Source: Gracilaria domingensis
Taxonomy: Eukaryota; Rhodophyta; Florideophyceae; Gracilariales; Gracilariaceae
Direction of reading: 5' to 3'
Assembly: GCA_022539475.1 (NCBI GenBank)
Contig: VCMS01000211.1
Span: 1-64,000, forward strand
DNA: 64,000 bases
Below the pieces are notes generated by a model. That model saw nothing but the letters and a program-made list of their open reading frames with translations. It searched no databases and had not been told where the DNA came from. The translations under genes and the position numbers were made by a program. Below, one piece after another: positions 38,801 through 52,129 of the stretch (position 1 is the first letter of the stretch; the number at the start of each line of letters is the position of its first letter).

Positions 38801-41800
38801 ACTTGGCGAAACGAATGATCCGGGTACAATCCCAAATGACACTGAAGCAGAAGCAATCCCGTTCAATACTGAAGAACTCGGTAATACGAGAGATCCTGAC
38901 GCACCGGGTGATGTTAGTAGATCACTCGGACTCACAAACATTCCCGGGCTTGTCAGTGAGCTTGTACTTGGTTCCACAGAAAGACTGGGAACTACTCCAG
39001 GAGGACTGGACTGAGAAAAGCTTGGAGAAAAGCTCAAGCTTCCTAAAGTGCTTCCAGACGTGGGTAGACCAATACTGAAACTTGTCGACACAGATACACC
39101 CGGGGAGACAAGCGATCCTGATACAATTCCAGGCGACGCAGATGGGGACAGAGGATCACCCGAATGCGAGGAGCTCGGCCGCAAAAAGGACCCGGACATA
39201 CCGGCAGACAGACTTGCTCCGCTCACACTTGCAGATATTACAGCACCCAACACGGGAGTAATACTGGGTTCTACACTTGGTGTAGAGAGCAAGGAACTTG
39301 GTGATATGACAGATCCGGAAGTAAACCCGAACGATGAAGATGCAGACGCTAATCCATCCAAAAAAGATACACTTGGGGACAGAAAAGAACCTGAGACGGC
39401 AGCAGAACCAAGCCCTTCACTAGGACTAACTCCTGTATCACTACTAAGTTCTGCGGTAGGGCTTGGGGGTGAGAAGCTAATCGACAAAAACGACCCAGAG
39501 ACGCTTCCGAATGACGTAGATGGAGAAGCTAACCCGTTCGAGAATATAGAACTCGTTGGCACAACTGATGCAGATGGGGCAACAGAGGAGACGCTTCCGA
39601 ATGACGTAGATGGAGAAGCTAACCCGTTCGAGAATATAGAACTCGTTGGCACAACTGATGCAGATGGGGCAGCAGAGGAGACGCTTCCGAATGACGTAGA
39701 TGGAGAAGCTAACCCGTTCGAGAATATAGAACCCGTTGGCGCAACTGATGCAGATGGGGCAACAGAGGAGACGCTTCCGAATGACGTAGATGGAGAAGCT
39801 ACCCCGTTCGAGAATATAGAACCCGTTGGCGCAACTGATGCAGATGGGGCAACAGAGGAGACGCTTCCGAATGACGTAGATGGAGAAGCTAACCCGTTCG
39901 AGAATATAGAACTCGTTGGCACAACTGATGCAGATGGGGCAACAGAGCCCAACGCTCCATTCTGGCTAATAGACAAACCAGGACTGGGAATCACCCCTGA
40001 CACAGTCGGGGCGGAGAAGCTAGGAGAAGGAGACCCCGAAAAAAATCCAAACGATGGAGAATCGGACGGCGGACCAACCGATAACGAAGCACTCGCAGGT
40101 ATAAATCCTGGAGAGACAACTGCACCGGCAACACTCGCCAGGGCCTGAGGACTTAGCCCCGTGCTGCTACTGGGCTCTATTGTTAGGCTAGGAGCCGTTC
40201 CAGACCCACCTATTCCAGAAAAGCTTGGCGAAGAGGCAACCCCCACGGTCATGCTGGTTAAGTTCGAAGACATAGATGGGTTTGAGGGAGTAAATGGTAC
40301 CGACAGCCCAGGAGACACCGCTGAATCGCTCACGAATGGGGATATACTCGGGCTTGTCAGTGCAATCATACTTGGCTCCACGGTAGAACTGGGAACCACT
40401 CCGGAAGCACTTGGCTGAGAAAAGCTTGGGGAAGAAGTTAAGCTTCCAATATTGCTTCCAAATGTGGGTGAACTCATACTGAAACTTGTTGACACAGACA
40501 AACCTGGGGAGACAAATGATCCTGACACAACTCCAGACGATGGGGACTGGGATAGTATATCAGTGAGCAGCGATGGGCGTGGTGTTTCAAGAGAACCTGA
40601 CACACTAGTAGATATCACGGCGTCTGCAGTTGGTCTGGGTCCCTCCTCCAGTCCACCCAAAACAGGACTCGGCGGCAAACTTATCTGCGAACTGATTGTT
40701 CCAAATGACGGCGATTCCCGAACGAAACCATTCGATGGAGATTCGATTGCACCTGGAGAACTACTACCAGAAGTCTCACCAGTAGTTGAGACCGCAGTTA
40801 AGCTTGGCAGAGCTGAAGGAACTTGGCCGACTGATTCCGATGGACTGCGAGAAATCATCGCCTCTCCCAGTGATAGAGAGGTACTTGGATTGGGGCTGGA
40901 GCCAGCACTTTGCTCCACAGTCGTAGTAGTACTTAACTCCGAACTACTGCTTGTTGAATTAGTCAGAACATCACTTGATTCAACAGAAGAGCTAGTTAAA
41001 AACCCTGCCCCAGGGGAGAGACTGGGAATAGGTTCAGGGCTAATGGACAGCGAACTCAAACTTGGAGCAACACTAGCCTCTAGCAAAGAATCAGTCGACG
41101 ACTCACTCCCTGGCGATACCTGACCTGCGTTCGGAAGAACGGTCGGACTCGATAACAGACTCGTGCTCGGCAGTGCACCTGTCAACGGATTTGAGTTTGG
41201 TAGCGCGCTTCCGGTCGGAGATTCATTCAAGCCTGATACCACGTCCGTGCTCGGTGATTCGCCTGAACTCGGGCGAGGGCTTTGGCTTGATGAGGTCTCC
41301 AGGCTGAAGCTCGGTAGAGAGCTCTGTACAGCGGCGGGGCTCGGGCTCAACAAGGAACTGGACACGGTTCCGGTACTCGAGCTAGGCAAACCGCTCTGCC
41401 CTGGTAGGGCATTAGCACCCGGTGGAGCACTTGCAGATCCTGGCAGACTCGAGTCCGGCAAGGAACTCACCACGGCCACAGTGCTCGGGCTTGGCAAAAC
41501 GCCTAAGCTAGGTGAGATATTAGAACTTAATACCCCACTCTCAGCCGCCGACGGACTCGTACTTGGCAGAGAACTGTCCACAGCTGACACGCTTGGGCTT
41601 GGTAAAACGCTGAAGCCTGGTGAACCAGTAGCACTGGGTGCCAAACTCTCGAACGATGATGGAGCTGAGCTAGGCAGAGAACTCCCCGCAGGCACATTGC
41701 TCAAGCTTGGTAAAACGCTTAAACCTGGTAAGCCGTTGGGACTTGGTGCCACACTCTCAACCTCCGACGAATTCGCCGAGTTCGGCAGAGAATTCTCCAG

Positions 41801-44800
41801 ACCTGAAATGCTCGGGTTTGGTAACACGTTCAAGCTTGGTAGCGCGCTAGGGCTTGCTGCAACAACCACAGAGGCGGACGGATTAGAGCTAAGCAGAGGA
41901 TTCTCTACAGCCGCCGTGGTCGAACTTGGTATCACGTTCAACCCTGGCGAGCCATCAGCACTTGGTGGAACAATCCCAACCCCTGACGGACTCGAACTCG
42001 GCAGCAAATCCCCCGTAGCTGAAGTGCTTGGGCTAAAGGGAACGATCAAGTCTGGTAGGGTTTCGGAATTCGGTCCAACACTCTCGGCGGCTGAAGGACT
42101 GGCGTTCGACAAGGAACTCCCTGAAATAACGCCGCTTAGGTTAGGTATAACACTCAGCTGTGGTGAACTGCTCCGACTTGGAATAGAATTCTCAAGTCCC
42201 AACTGGCCCGAGCTCGGCGAAGGACTCTCACCACCAACACTGCTTGGGATGAGCAAAGCACTCAAGCTCGGGGCCATGCTCAAACTCGGTACAACATTCT
42301 CAGCTCCTAACTGACTCGAGCTTGGTAAGGAACTTTCGGAAGCAACGCGGCTTGGGGTCGGCAAAGCGCCTAGCACACCGCCAGTATTCGACGACGCACT
42401 TTCAGCCGCTGACGGACCCGTGCTCAGTACAATATTCGTACTTGGTGATGCGCCCAAACTCGGTAGAGAACTCCCGACAACCATGGTGCTCGGGCTCGGT
42501 GAAACATTCAACACTGGGGGGCTGCTCACACTCGGTGCAGAACCCACTGTATCCAATGGACTTGGACGAGGTAGCAAACTCATACTGGATGGCTGACTCT
42601 CATCAGAAACTGAAACCAACGAAAGCGAGGGGCTCAAACTCGGAACAAAACCTGTCCCAGATGCGCTCACGATTGGTGCTGAACTCTCAAACGCTAACGG
42701 GGTTGGGCTCGGTGGCATAGTACTACTCAGCGAAAAGCCAACGTTTGGTGAACTTTGCACAGCTGCCATGCTTGAACTCGTAAAAACGCTTAGGCTCGGT
42801 GCGCCAGCAACACCCGGTGTAGGACTCCCTTCCGCGACCGCACTTGAAAACGGTTCGGCACTCAAGCTTGGCAACCTGCTAACGCTCGGTGCAAAACTCT
42901 CTGACGACAACAATGTGGAGTTCGGTGCAGCACTTAAGCTCGGCCGCTCACTAGCAGTTGGCGCAAAATTCCCTACCAACGATGGAATCGAGCTCACAGC
43001 AGCATTTTGACTCGGTGTCACAATGCCTGCTGAGGACGCACTCAAGTTCGGAACGGAAGCTAAGCTCGGTGAGCTGCTAACACTCGGAGTCACAACCTCT
43101 GCCGACGAAGCACTCGAGCTCGGAACAGAACTTAAGCTCGGAAGGCTGCTAAAACTCGGTGTCACAATCCCCGCTGGTGATGCACTCGCGCTCGGAACAG
43201 AACTTGGTGCAACATTCCCTGCCGGTGATGCACTCGCGCTCGGAACAGAACTTAAACTCAGAAAGCTGCTAACACTCGGTGTCACAATCCCGGCTGGTGA
43301 TGCGTTCGAGCTCGGAGCAGAACTTAAGCTCGGAAGGTTGCTAACACTTGGTGTCACAATCCCTGCCGACGAAATACTCGAGCTCGGAACAGAACTTAAG
43401 CTCGGAAGGTTGCTATCATTAGGAGTAACAATCCCCGCCGGTGATACATTCGAGCCCGGAACAGGACTTAGGTCCGGTAAGCTGCTAAAACTCGGGGTAC
43501 CAACCTCTGCCGACGAAGCACTCGCGCTTGGAACAGAACTTAAGCTCGGTAAGCTGCTAACACTCGGTGTCACATTCCCAGCCGGTGATGCGTTCGAGCT
43601 CGGAGCAGAACTTAAGCTCGGAGGGTTGCTAACACTTGGTGTCACAATCCCTGCCGACGAAATACTCGAGCTCGGAACAGAACTTAAACTCAGTAAGCTG
43701 CTAACACTTGGTGTAACAATCCCCGCCGGTGATGCATTCGGACTGGGAGCAGAACTTACGCTCGGAAGGTTGCCAACACTTGGTGCAACAAACCCCGCCG
43801 GCGATGCACCCGAGCTCGGAGCAAAACTTAAACTCGGAAGGTTGCTAACACTTGGTGTAACAATCCCAGCCGGTGATACATTCGGGCTCGGAGCAAAACT
43901 TAAGCTCGGGAGGTTGCTAACACTCGGAGTCACAACCTCTGCCGACGAAACACTCGCGCTCGGAACAGAACTGAAACTCGGTAAGCTGCTCACACTTTGT
44001 GTAATAATCCCCGCCGGTGATGCGCTCGAGCTCGGCACAGAACTTAAGCTCGGGGAGGTGCTCGCACTTGGTGCGACATTCCCTGCCGACGAAACACTCG
44101 AACTCGGAACAGAACTTAAACTCGGTAAGCTGCTAACACTCGGTGTCACAATCCCGGCCGGTGATGCGTTCGAACTCGGAGCAGAACTTACGCTCGGAAG
44201 GCTGCTCACACTTGGTGTCACAATCCCCGCTGGTGATGCACTCGCGCTCGGAACAGAAATTATGCTGGGAAGGCTGCTCACACTTGATGTCACAATCCCC
44301 GCTGATGATGCACTCGCGCTCGGAACAGAACTTACGCTCGGAAGGCCGCTCACACTTGGTATCACAATCCCCGCTGGTGATGCACTCGCGCTCGGAACAG
44401 AAATGCTGCTCACACTTGGTGTCACAATCCCCGCCGGTGATGCACTCGAGCTCGGCACAGAACTTAAGTTCGGAGAGGTGCTCGCACTTGGTGCAACATT
44501 CCCTGCCGACGAAACACTCGAGCTCGGAACAGAACTTACGCTCGGAAGGCCGCTCACACTTGATATCACAATCCCCGCCGGTGATGCACTCAAGCTCGGA
44601 ACAGAACTTAAGCTCGGAAGGCTGCTAACACTCGGAGTCACAACCCCTGCCGATAAAGCACTCGAGCTCGGAGCAGAACCTACGCTGGGAAAGCTGCTAA
44701 CACTCGGTGTCACAATCTCCGCTGATGATGCACTCAAGCTCGGAGCAGAGCTAAAGCTCGGAAGATTGCTAACACTCGGAGTCAAAACCTCTGCCGACGA

Positions 44801-47800
44801 AACACTCGAGCTCGGAACCGAACTTAAGCTCGGAAGATTGCTAACACTCGGAGTCACGACCTCTGCCGACGAAACACTCGAGCTCGGAACCGAATTTAAG
44901 CTCGGAAGGCTGCTAACACTCGGAGTCACAACCTCTGCCGACGAAACACTCGAGCTCGGAACAGAACTTACGCTGGGAAGGCTGCTAACACTCGGAGTCA
45001 CAATCCCCGCTGGTGATGCACTCAAGCTCGGAACAGAAATTACGCTCGGAAGGCTGCTCACACTTGGTGTCACAATCCCCGCCGGTGATGCACTCGAGCT
45101 CGGAGCAGAACTTACGCTGGGAAAGCTGCTAAAACTCGGTGTCACAATCCTCGCTGGTGATGCACTCAAGCTCGGAACAGAACTTAAGCTCGGAAGGCTG
45201 CTAACACTCGGAGTCACAACCCCTGCCGATAAAGCACTCGAGCTCGGAGCAGAACCTACGCTGGGAAAGCTGCTAACACTCGGTGTCACAATCTCCGCTG
45301 ATGATGCACTCAAGCTCGGAGCAGAGCTAAAGCTCGGAAGATTGCTAACACTCGGAGTCAAAACCTCTGCCGACGAAACACTCGAGCTCGGAACCGAACT
45401 TAAGCTCGGAAGGCTGCTAACACTTGATGTCACAATCCCTGCTGGTGATGCACTCAAGCTCGGAACAGAGCTAAAGCTCGGAAGGCTGCTAACACTCAGA
45501 GCCACAACCTCTGCCGACGAAACACTCGAGCTCGGAACCGAACTTAAGCTCGGAAGGCTGCTAACACTCGATGTCACAATCCCTGCTGGTGATGCACTCA
45601 AGCTCGGAACAGAGCTAAAGCTCGGTGAGCTGCTAACACTCGGAGTCACAATCTCTGCCGACGAAACACTCGAGCTCGGAGCAGAACTTAAGCTCGAAAG
45701 GTTGCTATCACTAGGAGTAACAATCATCGCTGGTGACGCGTTCGAGCTCGGAGCAGAACTTAAGCTCGGAAGGTTGCCAACACTTGGTGTCACAATCCCC
45801 GCCAGTGATGCACTCGAGCTCGGAAAAGAACTTAAGCTCGGAAGGCCGCTGACACTTGGTGTAGTAATCCCTGTAGATGACGGACCCAAGCTTGATGCCA
45901 AACTTACGCTCGGTAAGCTGCTAACGCTCGAGGAAGCACTCTCGACGGACAATGGACTTGCGCTCGGTAACACATTCTGGCTTGGTGCCCCACTAACACT
46001 AGGTACGGCAGTGTTCGACAGTAAAGGGCTCAAACTCGGCGGTGCGCCTGTAATCCCACTCGTGCTTGGTATAGATACCATTGACAATAAAGGGCTTAAG
46101 CTCGGCTCGACGCTTATTCTCGGCGATTCACTTGCATCCAATAGAGGACTCGAGGACAATAATGGGCTTGAGCTTGATGCCACGCCGATACTCGGCGAAA
46201 CACTTGCACTTGCCAGAGAGCTCAAAGACAAGGATGGATTTGAGCCTGCCGTCACGCTGATACTAGGCAAAGCACTTGTGCTTCCTAGGGAGCTTGCTGC
46301 AGCACTTGCAATCGGTGACATGCTCGTACTTGGTTGAGCGCTCATCGATAACGACGATGATGGGTTTGAGCTGGTAGCCACGCTGATACTCGGTGAAACA
46401 TTTGAACTCGCTAGAGAGCTTGCTGCAACACTTGAACTCGAAGAACCACTCGGGCTTGGAAGAGAGCTTATTGACAATGACGGGCTTGAGTTTGCTCCCA
46501 CGCTGATACTCGGCGACCCACTTGAACTTGCCAGAGAGCTTGCTGCAACACTTGCACTCGATGACGCACTCGTACTTGGCAAAGAGCTCATCGATAATGA
46601 CAGACTGGAGCTTGCTGCCAGGCTGATACTCGGCGACACACTTGCACTCGGTAGTGAGCTTGAAGACAATGATGAACTCGAGCTCGGTACAATACTAATA
46701 CTCGGCGACGCACTTGTACCTGCTACCGAATTCATCGACAGGGCAGGGCTCGAACTCAGTGCTACATTTGCACTTGGGGATATAGTAGGAGTCGTGCTTT
46801 CCGCAGTAAAGACGCTTGGGCTCGGCAAAACAATAGGGCTTGCTGAACTACTAAGACTTGGTACAGCACCTTGAATTGTTGACAAACTCGAGCTCGGTGA
46901 CACGTTCGAACTTGGCGAAGCAAGAACGTTCGGCAAATCACTCTCCAATGCTGACGGGCTCGTGCTCGATGAAGAACTAGAACTCGACATTGCGCTTGCG
47001 GTGAGCACCGCGCTGGGGCTTGGTGTGAAGACTGCACTCGGGATTGCGCTGAGACTCGGTAAAGAACTTCCAAGAGAGAACGGAGTCGCACTTAGCAACA
47101 CGCTGGTACTTGGAAAGCTGTTCAAATTCGGGAACGCACTTGCACTCGATGAAAGACTAGAGCTTGGTGCAACGCTTATGCTCGGGGATAAACTCGAAGA
47201 TGAGAAAGCACTCATTGCCATTGATGCCGAAGTACTAGGCAAAGGGCTCATACTCGATGCCGCACTGCGGTTCGGAACGGCGCTCTCAGCCAATGCTTGA
47301 GTAGGGATTGCCGATGAAGGCATGCTCGGTGAGGAAGATGAACTCGGTGCCGTACTAGGGATTGCAGATAGGCTCGAACTCGGTAAGAGGCTTAGGCTCG
47401 GCGAAATAGTCCGACTCGGGACAGCAACATTCGTAGATGACGGGCTTGGAATCGGAATAAGGCTCAAACTCGGAGACAAAATTAAGCTGGGCGCGCCGCT
47501 CACAGCTGGTGAAGGACTTGCACTCGGTAGAGAGCTTTCGGCAGGTGACGAGCTCAGACTCGGTAGAATGATCATACTTGGAGAACTGCTCACGCTAGGT
47601 ATAATGCTTTCGGCAGGTGCCGAGCTCGGACTCGGTAAAACAATCACACTTGGCGAACTGCTCACACTCGGTATAATGCTTTCGGCAGGTGCCGAGCTCG
47701 GACTCGGTAAAACAATCACACTTGGCGAACTGCTCACACTCGGTATAATGCTTTCGGCAGGTGACGAGCTCGGACTCGGTAAAACAATCACACTTGGCGA

Positions 47801-50800
47801 ACTGCTCACACTCGGTATAATGCTTTCTGCAGGTGACGAACTCGGACTTGGTAAAATGATCATACTTGGCGAACTGCTCAAACTCGGTACAATGCTTTCG
47901 ACAGCTGACGAACTCAGACTCGGTAGAACGATCATACTTGGCGAACTGCTCACACTCGGTATAATGCTTTCTGCAGGTGACGAGCTCGGACTCGGTAGAA
48001 CGATCATACTTGGCGAACTGCTCAACTCGGTATAATGCTTTCTGCAGGTGACGAGCTCGGACTCGGTAGAACGATCATACTTGGGAATGCTCACTCGTAA
48101 AGCTTTGCAGGGACGACTCGGATCGGTAAACATAACTGGAATGTCACCGGTAAGCTTTCGGCAGGTGACGAACTCGGACTCGGTAGAACGATCATACTTG
48201 ACGAACTGCTTGCACTCGGTATAATGCTTTCGGCAGGTGACGAGCTCGGACTCGGTAGAACAATCATACTTGGAGAACTGCTCACACTCGGTACATTGCT
48301 TTCGGCAGGCGACGAGCTCGGATCCGGTAAAATGATCATACTTGGCGAACTGCTCAAACTCGGTACAATGCTTTCTGCAGGTGACGAACTCGGACTCGGT
48401 AGAACAATCATACTTGGCGAACTGCTCAAACTCGGTACAACGCTTTCGGCAGGTGACGAGCTCGGACTCGGTAGAACAATCATACTTGGAGAACTGCTCA
48501 CACTCGGTACATTGCTTTCGGCAGGCGACGAGCTCGGATCCGGTAAAATGATCATACTTGGCGAACTGCTCAAACTCGGTATAATGCTTTCTGCAGGTGA
48601 CGAACTCGGACTCGGTAGAACAATCATACTTGGCGAACTGCTCAAACTCGGTGCAACGCTTTCGGCAGGTGACGAGCTCGGACTCGGTAGAACGATCACA
48701 CTTGGCGAACTGCTCAAACTCGGTACAATGCTTTCGGCAGGTGACGAACTCGGACTCGGTAAAACAATCATACTTGGCGAACTGCTCACACTCGGTACAA
48801 TGCTTTCGGCAGGTGACGAGCTCGGACTCGGTAGAACAATCATGCTTGGCGAACTGTTCACACTCGGTATAATGCTTTCTGCAGGTGACGAACTCGGACT
48901 CGGTAAAATGATCATACTTGACGAACTGCTTGCACTCGGTACAATGCTTTCGGCAGGTGACGAACTCGGACTCGGTAAAACAATCATGCTTGGCGAACTG
49001 CTCAAACTCGGTACAATGCTTTCGGCAGCTGACGAACTCAGACTCGGTAGAACGATCATACTTGGAGAACTGCTCAAACTCGGTATAATGCTTTCTGCAG
49101 GTGACGAACTCGGACTTGGTAAAATGATCATACTTGGCGAACTGCTCACACTCGGTACAATGCTTTCGGCAGGTGACGAGCTCGGACTTGGCAAAATGAC
49201 CATACTCGAAGACGAACTCAAACTCGGCATAGCGCTTTCCGCGGGTGATGAGCTCGGACTTGGTAGAATGATCCCACTCGGAGACGAACTCAAGCTCGGT
49301 GCAACATTGAAAACCGGAGAAGAACTCGGCAGGGGTGGTGAGAACGAACTCGGAGAGGAGCTTAAGCTGGGTAAGACACTGACGGAAACGGTAGAACCCA
49401 GGTTCAGATTGGGTTGCACATTTGAGCTCGGGGATTGGCCCAAGCTTGGCGGAGCACTTGCGCCAGGTGATGTGCTAGGAATTGGCAAAACCACTGGGCT
49501 GGGTGATACATTGACAGTTAATGCCACAGTTGGAATCGGGAAAGTTTGAGGGGATGCTGGCGATGAAGCGAAACCGTCTGCCACAGACGGGCTTGGAGGT
49601 TGGAACAAACTCGCGAACAGGCTCAACCCTGCCTGACCTCCTATTGATGGGACACCACTGTTCAGATTTGGCACTCCGCCATCTCCCGATGGCGTACCCG
49701 TGTTTGAAACAAAACTTCCATTTCCTTGAACCTGTACTGCTTGTAACGACGGAGAAAATGCCGGAGAAAGCCCTGAACTCGGTTGAAATGTCCCAGGGGT
49801 CAATGGCGCCGCAGGAGCTACAAATGGTGAGGGACTAAATTGCGCTACGACTGGGCTCTGTGGTGAGTTCAAAGGGGATGTGCCGAGACTCGCGTTGGCG
49901 TTCGTTCCAAAGTTGATGGTTGCTGGAGAGGGAGAAACAATCCCAAGACTCGCGACAAAGAATGAACCCGCTCCCGGTGACGCAGAAACAGCACCCACCG
50001 CTGGCGTAGTACCTGCCCCATTGGGGACAAGTGGAGGACTAGGACCAAAAGATTGTATACCAAGGCCAGAACCGCTGACGGGCAACACGGGAGATGCACC
50101 GATGTTAGCTACTGCAGGACTCCCCGCAGTAGTGAATCCGATGCCGGAAACAGGAAGGCCAGGAGGCGACGGAGACGAAAGAGTACTAGGAAACGGCGAT
50201 TGGAATGCGGGAGTGGGTTGCGATACCTGCGATATGAGTTGTCTTTGAGCCGCTGACAGTATGCGAGCGCGTTTTTGAAAGGGATTTACATGCGTGACTT
50301 GACGGGGATTACCGGGTACATACGGCTTGGCAGGGTACGAATCGGGTGGGTCAGATGATGAGCCGAAACGCGAGGCTTTGTGTATTGGCGGTTGCTTGTG
50401 ACTCTCGGGTTGCGGATTGGGCCAGAAACGCAGGCGGCGGAGAGTGTTTTTGACATGTACAGCGGGAGATATTGACAAGAGATATTGGATGGACGGAGTG
50501 ATTAAAGCGCGGTACGAATCGTGGATGCGCGCTGCGGGGGAAGATAGATGGTCCGGGGGTGCTGTGGACGCATCGGAGGCGGTGTGCGGTCGGATTGCGG
50601 CAGAGTTAGGGTACTTATTAGAGTTGTGAGCGAGGCCCAAAAACGAGGAGAGGGTTTCGGTGAGGGAGAAATTAGAGCATGGTGAGGGCGCGAGCTGAGG
50701 GGAGCAGGGGATATATCTGGCGGTGGTAGGTGAAGAAGTTAAGCAGAACGAAAAGGCTAAACAGGTCAAAAAGGCGCGCACAAAGGACGGGCGAGAGAGA

Positions 50801-50805
50801 AGCAT
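35886..50805 (-). CDS. Giant Ser/Pro-repeat membrane protein with C-terminal vWA domain (frame broken twice)
   Basis: One gene of about 15 kb and roughly 4,950 codons without introns. I chose the ATG at 50805 (also 50844) because a signal peptide starts there (RAFLTCLAFSFCLTSS). A 300-residue mixed region is followed by thousands of residues of Ser/Pro repeats, mostly in 24-residue periods such as VLPSPSSSPAES and VTPSVSSLPSLSSVPS. One membrane span (GIAVGSLVVVLVVGVVVY, DNA about 37635-37695) is followed by an acidic juxtamembrane part and a vWA domain starting LDLLFVFDSSGALS, with the DxSGxxS metal site. The last part (35886-36167) supplies the vWA end and a very basic tail. The frame is lost at 48020-48160 and 36130-36710, where the DNA is garbled. 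By topology the vWA domain would face the cytosol and the repeats the wall or extracellular matrix. Function unknown. Confidence 0.75.
36134..36710. repeat. Imperfect 300-bp direct duplication with indel-only differences
   Basis: 36134-36430 and 36440-36710 are the same sequence (start AAGTAACGACATCAGC, end TTTCATACCT-GACCATTTCA). They differ almost only by single-base gains and losses, many in homopolymers, spread between both copies. Each copy keeps the vWA frame in places where the other loses it. This looks like two unpolished long-read versions of one locus. Confidence 0.85.
39501..39950 (-). repeat. 90-bp tandem repeat, five copies, coding
   Basis: Five units start at 39501, 39591, 39681, 39771 and 39861 with only a few differences. 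On the coding strand each gives 30 residues with SIFSNGLASPSTSFGSVS. Near-identity shows recent expansion, in contrast to the diverged 72-bp repeats around it. Confidence 0.95.
43000..45900 (-). repeat. 72-bp coding repeats, VTPSVSSLPS type
   Basis: Dozens of 24-codon units (AGIVTPSVSSLPSLSSVPSS pattern) in the giant gene. Diverged mostly at synonymous or Ser/Ala/Pro positions. The same periodicity makes a 1104-codon frame on the plus strand. Confidence 0.9.
47500..49320 (-). repeat. 72-bp coding repeats, MIVLPSPSSSPAES type
   Basis: About 25 units of 24 codons (SPSMIVLPSPSSSPAES pattern), more homogeneous than the 43-46 kb block. Interrupted at 48020-48160 by a garbled unit with many single-base losses, where the reading frame breaks. 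Confidence 0.9.
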
Positions 50806-50844
50806 GGCGACGGCGAACGGAAGGGAGCAGGGCGTGGGGAGCAC

Positions 50845-52129
50845 GCCCGCAGTGAGTGGCGAATGCTACGGAACACGCGGGCGAGCGGCGGCGATGGCAT
50901 GAAGGAGGAAGGCGACGGGGAGCAGCGGCAAGCAGGCTGGCGTTCACCGTGGGAAAGCATGCATCGCGGCGATGGCGGCGCGTATGATATCTGCGCGTCG
51001 CTGTGGCGGCCTCCCAAGCCATGCGATCTATGGCTCAAAACGGCGAAATTACAGTAGTGACGGGAGCCCACTCCGCCAACTGAATGGCATGACGCCGCGC
51101 CGCCGCGCTGATGACGAAACACGCAGAATGTGCGGTTGGGCCACGAACTTCGGTAGCCTCCGCCGCTTCCGCCGCCCGCGGGCTACTGCGTGCTTACAAT
51201 TCAGCGCGCCGTCTGTTCAACTGCCGTTGAATTTTCGACGAATCCCTCGTCGCCGTCCGTTTTATGTTGATACCTTCGTAGATAGCGTTGAGTACAAAGG
51301 TACTCTCTCGACAACTCCCTTCATTTCTGGAGTCTTCTGCACTCAAGTCATCCGCATGGAAGCGAGTCCACGCGCCCTGCTCCGCAGGTCTACGCATCTG
51401 GTCTGATGCGGATCCCTGCTATGCTATGCTATGCATCCCACAAGTATGACGGCAGTCTTGCGCAGGCGATCCGCAAACTCCCACTGTGGGAGGTAGCAAA
51501 ACAGTGTGCCATATCCGCGGACGCCGGCGATCTGTGGCACCTGGAGTCTGAGATCTAACCGAGCTTCCAGCTGTGAGTGAGCGCGCAACAGTTAAAGCTG
51601 ACCAAGTAGCTTACCTCAGCCACAATCGGCGCGTCATACACTTTACGTACTTGTGCAGATGCGGCCGCAGCGCGGTGTTTGGCCGTTGCGTCCAGATCAC
51701 ACGCATCGCGCACATTGCGCAGCGTTGCCACAGCCGTGTTACAGATACGGCGCCAAAGGTGAGCGCCCCAAAATAACTGCCACCTCGCGGTTACACGTTG
51801 CGGCGTTTGGCTGCCATCTGGCGGACAAGTCCCGACAACAATGCACACCTCACGTGAGCCGAGGATCTGGGATACTGGCGGCGCTGTTCGTCGTGGGTAG
51901 CCGAGCGCCCTGCGTGCTACCTGGAGCGCCCACGTGGCGTGCGGATGGTTTGCGCTGAGATCATACTGTATCATTCCTGTGATCGCTGTCCGACCGAGTC
52001 TGTCCGGGTCCGTCGGAGACAACGCTCTGCCCGAGCTCCAGCTCTGTTCGCCATCCTCCACGCGCGTTCTGGGCAGAACGGATCGTACGCCAGGCAGCCT
52101 GCTCTTATCTACCTTCATCGAGCGCCGCC
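50845..52129. promoter_or_regulatory. Divergent intergenic region, giant gene / unknown acidic protein
   Basis: About 1.3 kb, GC-rich. A short ATGCT repeat lies near 51415. Long frames crossing it (for example minus 51555-52328) overlap the antisense of the next gene and have no domain. Confidence 0.4.

Noticed and set aside
37689-49549. Many long plus-strand frames (Leu-Gly-Thr repeats) across the giant gene
   Set aside because: They are the mirror of the Ser/Pro repeats on the minus strand, break into pieces, and have no start context or domains. The minus frame has a signal peptide, membrane span and vWA domain.
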